The notes under the pieces: generated by a model
Told to the model about the DNA's origin: nothing
The model's database searches: none
What the model saw: only the letters and a program-made list of their open reading frames with translations
In this document: positions 62,665 through 64,000 of the stretch, piece by piece
How the letters are laid out: every line of letters starts with the position of its first letter
How positions within the stretch are numbered: the stretch's first letter is position 1
Made by a program: the position numbers and the translations under genes
Source of the DNA: Luteolibacter flavescens
GTDB lineage: Bacteria > Verrucomicrobiota > Verrucomicrobiia > Verrucomicrobiales > Akkermansiaceae
Length of the DNA: 64,000 bases
NCBI RefSeq assembly: GCF_025950085.1
Contig: NZ_JAPDDS010000003.1
Span: forward strand, 124,001 to 188,000
Reading direction: 5' to 3'

Positions 62665-64000
62665 ATGCACGCAAACGACTGGCTCCAGTTCGCCCTCTTC
62701 CTCGGCATCCTCGCGGCGATCACCAAGCCCATGGGCCGATACCTCTGCCAGGTCCTCGATCCCGACGGGAAGACCTGTCTCGACCCCGCGCTCCGACCCG
62801 TGGAGCGACTCACCTACCGCCTCATGGGCGTGAAGTCTGGGGAGGAACAGGATTGGAAAGGCTACACGCTCGCCATGCTGCTTTTCAGTCTGGTCGGCAT
62901 CGTCTTCACCTACGCGATTCTGCGCCTCCAGCACATCCTGCCGATGAATCCGCAGGGCCTGCCCGCGCTCTCCCCCGCGCTCGCCTTCAACACGGCGGTC
63001 AGTTTCACCACGAACACGAACTGGCAGAGCTATGGCGGCGAATCCACCATGTCCTACTTCTCCCAGATGGTGGGGCTCACCTTCCACAACTTCGTCTCCG
63101 CCGCCACGGGCATCGGCATCGCCGCCGCACTCGTGCGCGGCATCGCACGCCACACGACGAACGCGCTGGGGAACTTCTGGGTCGATCTGGTGCGCTGCAC
63201 CTACTACCTGCTGCTGCCGATCTGTGTCGCCTTCGCGGTCTTCCTCGTATCGCAGGGCATGATCCAGAATTTCAAGAGCTACGACACCGCCCAGATGCTG
63301 GAGCCTCAGACCGTGCAGGTGGAATCCACCAACGATGCCGGTGAAACGGTGACCGAGTCATCCGTCGTGAACACCCAGACGATCGCGCAGGGCCCGATGG
63401 CCTCGCAGGCCGCGATCAAGATGCTCGGCACCAACGGCGGCGGCTTCGTGAATGTGAACGCCGCGCACCCCTACGAGAATCCGACGCCATTCGCGAACTT
63501 CATCCAGATGCTCTCGATCTTCGCGATCGGCAGCGGCCTCACCTGGTATCTCGGCAAGTCCACCGGCAATCAGGCACACGGCTGGTCCGTCTGGGCGGCC
63601 ATGATGGTGCTCTTCACCTGCGGCACCCTCGCCTGCTGGTGGGCGGAGGCCGCGGGCAATCCCATCCACCACGCGCTTGGCGTGGCAGCGGCTGACGGAA
63701 ACTTCGAAGGCAAGGAAGTCCGCTTCGGCATCTTCAATTCCTCGCTCTTCGCGGTCGTCACCACCTCCGCTTCCTGCGGTGCGGTGAATGCGATGCACGA
63801 CTCCTTCACGGCGATCGGCGGCCTCATTCCCCTCTTCATGATGGAGCTGGGTGAAGTCGTCATCGGCGGCGTGGGGGCCGGTCTCTACGGCATGATCGTC
63901 TTCGTGGTGCTCGCCGTCTTCATCGCCGGCCTGATGGTCGGACGCACGCCCGAGTATCTCGGCAAGAAGATCAATGCCTTCGAGGTGAAGATGGCCATGC
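62665..64000 (+). CDS. kdpA: Potassium-transporting ATPase subunit KdpA (3' end cut by the window)
   Basis: The frame runs from the ATG at 62665 to the window edge, 445 residues of the usual 560. It has the K+-selectivity loops of the SKT superfamily: TNTNWQSYGGE, then KMLGTNGGGFVNVNAAHPYE and TTSASCGAVNAMHDSFTAIG. The N-terminal LFLGILAAITKPMGRYLCQV matches KdpA. KdpA is the ion-binding channel-like subunit of the high-affinity Kdp pump. kdpB and kdpC should follow beyond the window. Confidence 0.96.
   Translation, partial: MHANDWLQFALFLGILAAITKPMGRYLCQVLDPDGKTCLDPALRPVERLTYRLMGVKSGEEQDWKGYTLAMLLFSLVGIVFTYAILRLQHILPMNPQGLPALSPALAFNTAVSFTTNTNWQSYGGESTMSYFSQMVGLTFHNFVSAATGIGIAAALVRGIARHTTNALGNFWVDLVRCTYYLLLPICVAFAVFLVSQGMIQNFKSYDTAQMLEPQTVQVESTNDAGETVTESSVVNTQTIAQGPMASQAAIKMLGTNGGGFVNVNAAHPYENPTPFANFIQMLSIFAIGSGLTWYLGKSTGNQAHGWSVWAAMMVLFTCGTLACWWAEAAGNPIHHALGVAAADGNFEGKEVRFGIFNSSLFAVVTTSASCGAVNAMHDSFTAIGGLIPLFMMELGEVVIGGVGAGLYGMIVFVVLAVFIAGLMVGRTPEYLGKKINAFEVKMAM

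Noticed and set aside
1-64000. tRNA, rRNA, CRISPR arrays and intact insertion sequences
   Set aside because: By eye I saw no cloverleaf, rRNA segment, regularly spaced repeat array or transposase gene. A tRNA scan could overturn this for tRNAs.

Overview
The window is about 64 kb of high-GC bacterial chromosome, almost wall-to-wall protein-coding on both strands. I saw no rRNA, tRNA, CRISPR array or intact insertion sequence. It most likely comes from a Verrucomicrobiota bacterium (Luteolibacter/Verrucomicrobiaceae-like). The reasons are two PEP-CTERM proteins with VPEPGS or IPEPSS tails, a very large calcium-repeat DUF1800 protein followed by a Tat-exported DUF1501 protein, a secretin-pilin-like small protein, and outer-membrane biogenesis genes (BamD-like, LptE-like, TonB-dependent receptor, ExbB/ExbD). 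The taxonomic call is inference.

Layout. 1-8.9 kb: an envelope-modification block with the tail of a VirJ/AcvB-like hydrolase, mprF, a DUF1003 membrane protein, an OmpR-type regulator with its kinase, and a GT39 / polyprenyl-GT2 / GtrA trio. Similar 11-bp-spaced direct repeats lie before the regulator and before the glycosyltransferases. 8.9-15 kb: housekeeping (OvoA-type methyltransferase, tsaB, citrate synthase, cinA, rsfS, exonuclease III). 15-22.9 kb: the DUF1800/DUF1501 export pair, a translationally coupled small protein and a PEP-CTERM protein. 22.9-30.1 kb: a four-gene minus-strand operon (PEP-CTERM, DUF6607, haem-type TonB receptor, DNRLRE-like protein) divergent from an AraC regulator and followed by a DUF4198 and a Cys-rich metal-site protein; this looks like a metal or haem uptake locus. 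30.2-35.1 kb: a fructan/sucrose utilisation locus (GntR-LacI regulator, sugar porter, riboflavin-kinase-like small protein, GH32). 35.1-40 kb: KefC-like antiporter with KefF-like partner, a membrane protein and a TPR protein.

40.1-45.3 kb: proC, BamD-like, LptE-like, lipoprotein and rsmI in one run, then two small genes and mutM. 45.3-48.3 kb: a 1005-residue secreted CAP-domain protein. 48.4-51.5 kb: rsmE, dnaJ, grpE and a RelE/ParE-type toxin-antitoxin pair. 51.6-54.2 kb: a LuxR regulator, then a low-GC stretch with four perfect inverted repeats, one orphan membrane protein and what looks like a decayed gene; this is the most foreign-looking part. 54.2-59.6 kb: uvrC and an exbB-exbD-TPR operon. 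59.7-64 kb: a K+-independent-type proton pyrophosphatase, a zinc-ribbon membrane protein and the start of a kdp operon, including two 27-residue membrane peptides and a KdpE-like direct repeat. The window ends inside kdpA.

The most unusual items are the paired CATGAGA-type operators, a near-identical hairpin placed directly after two unrelated stop codons, the PEP-CTERM/TonB/DUF6607 operon, the riboflavin-kinase-like protein inside a sugar locus, and the two short kdp peptides.
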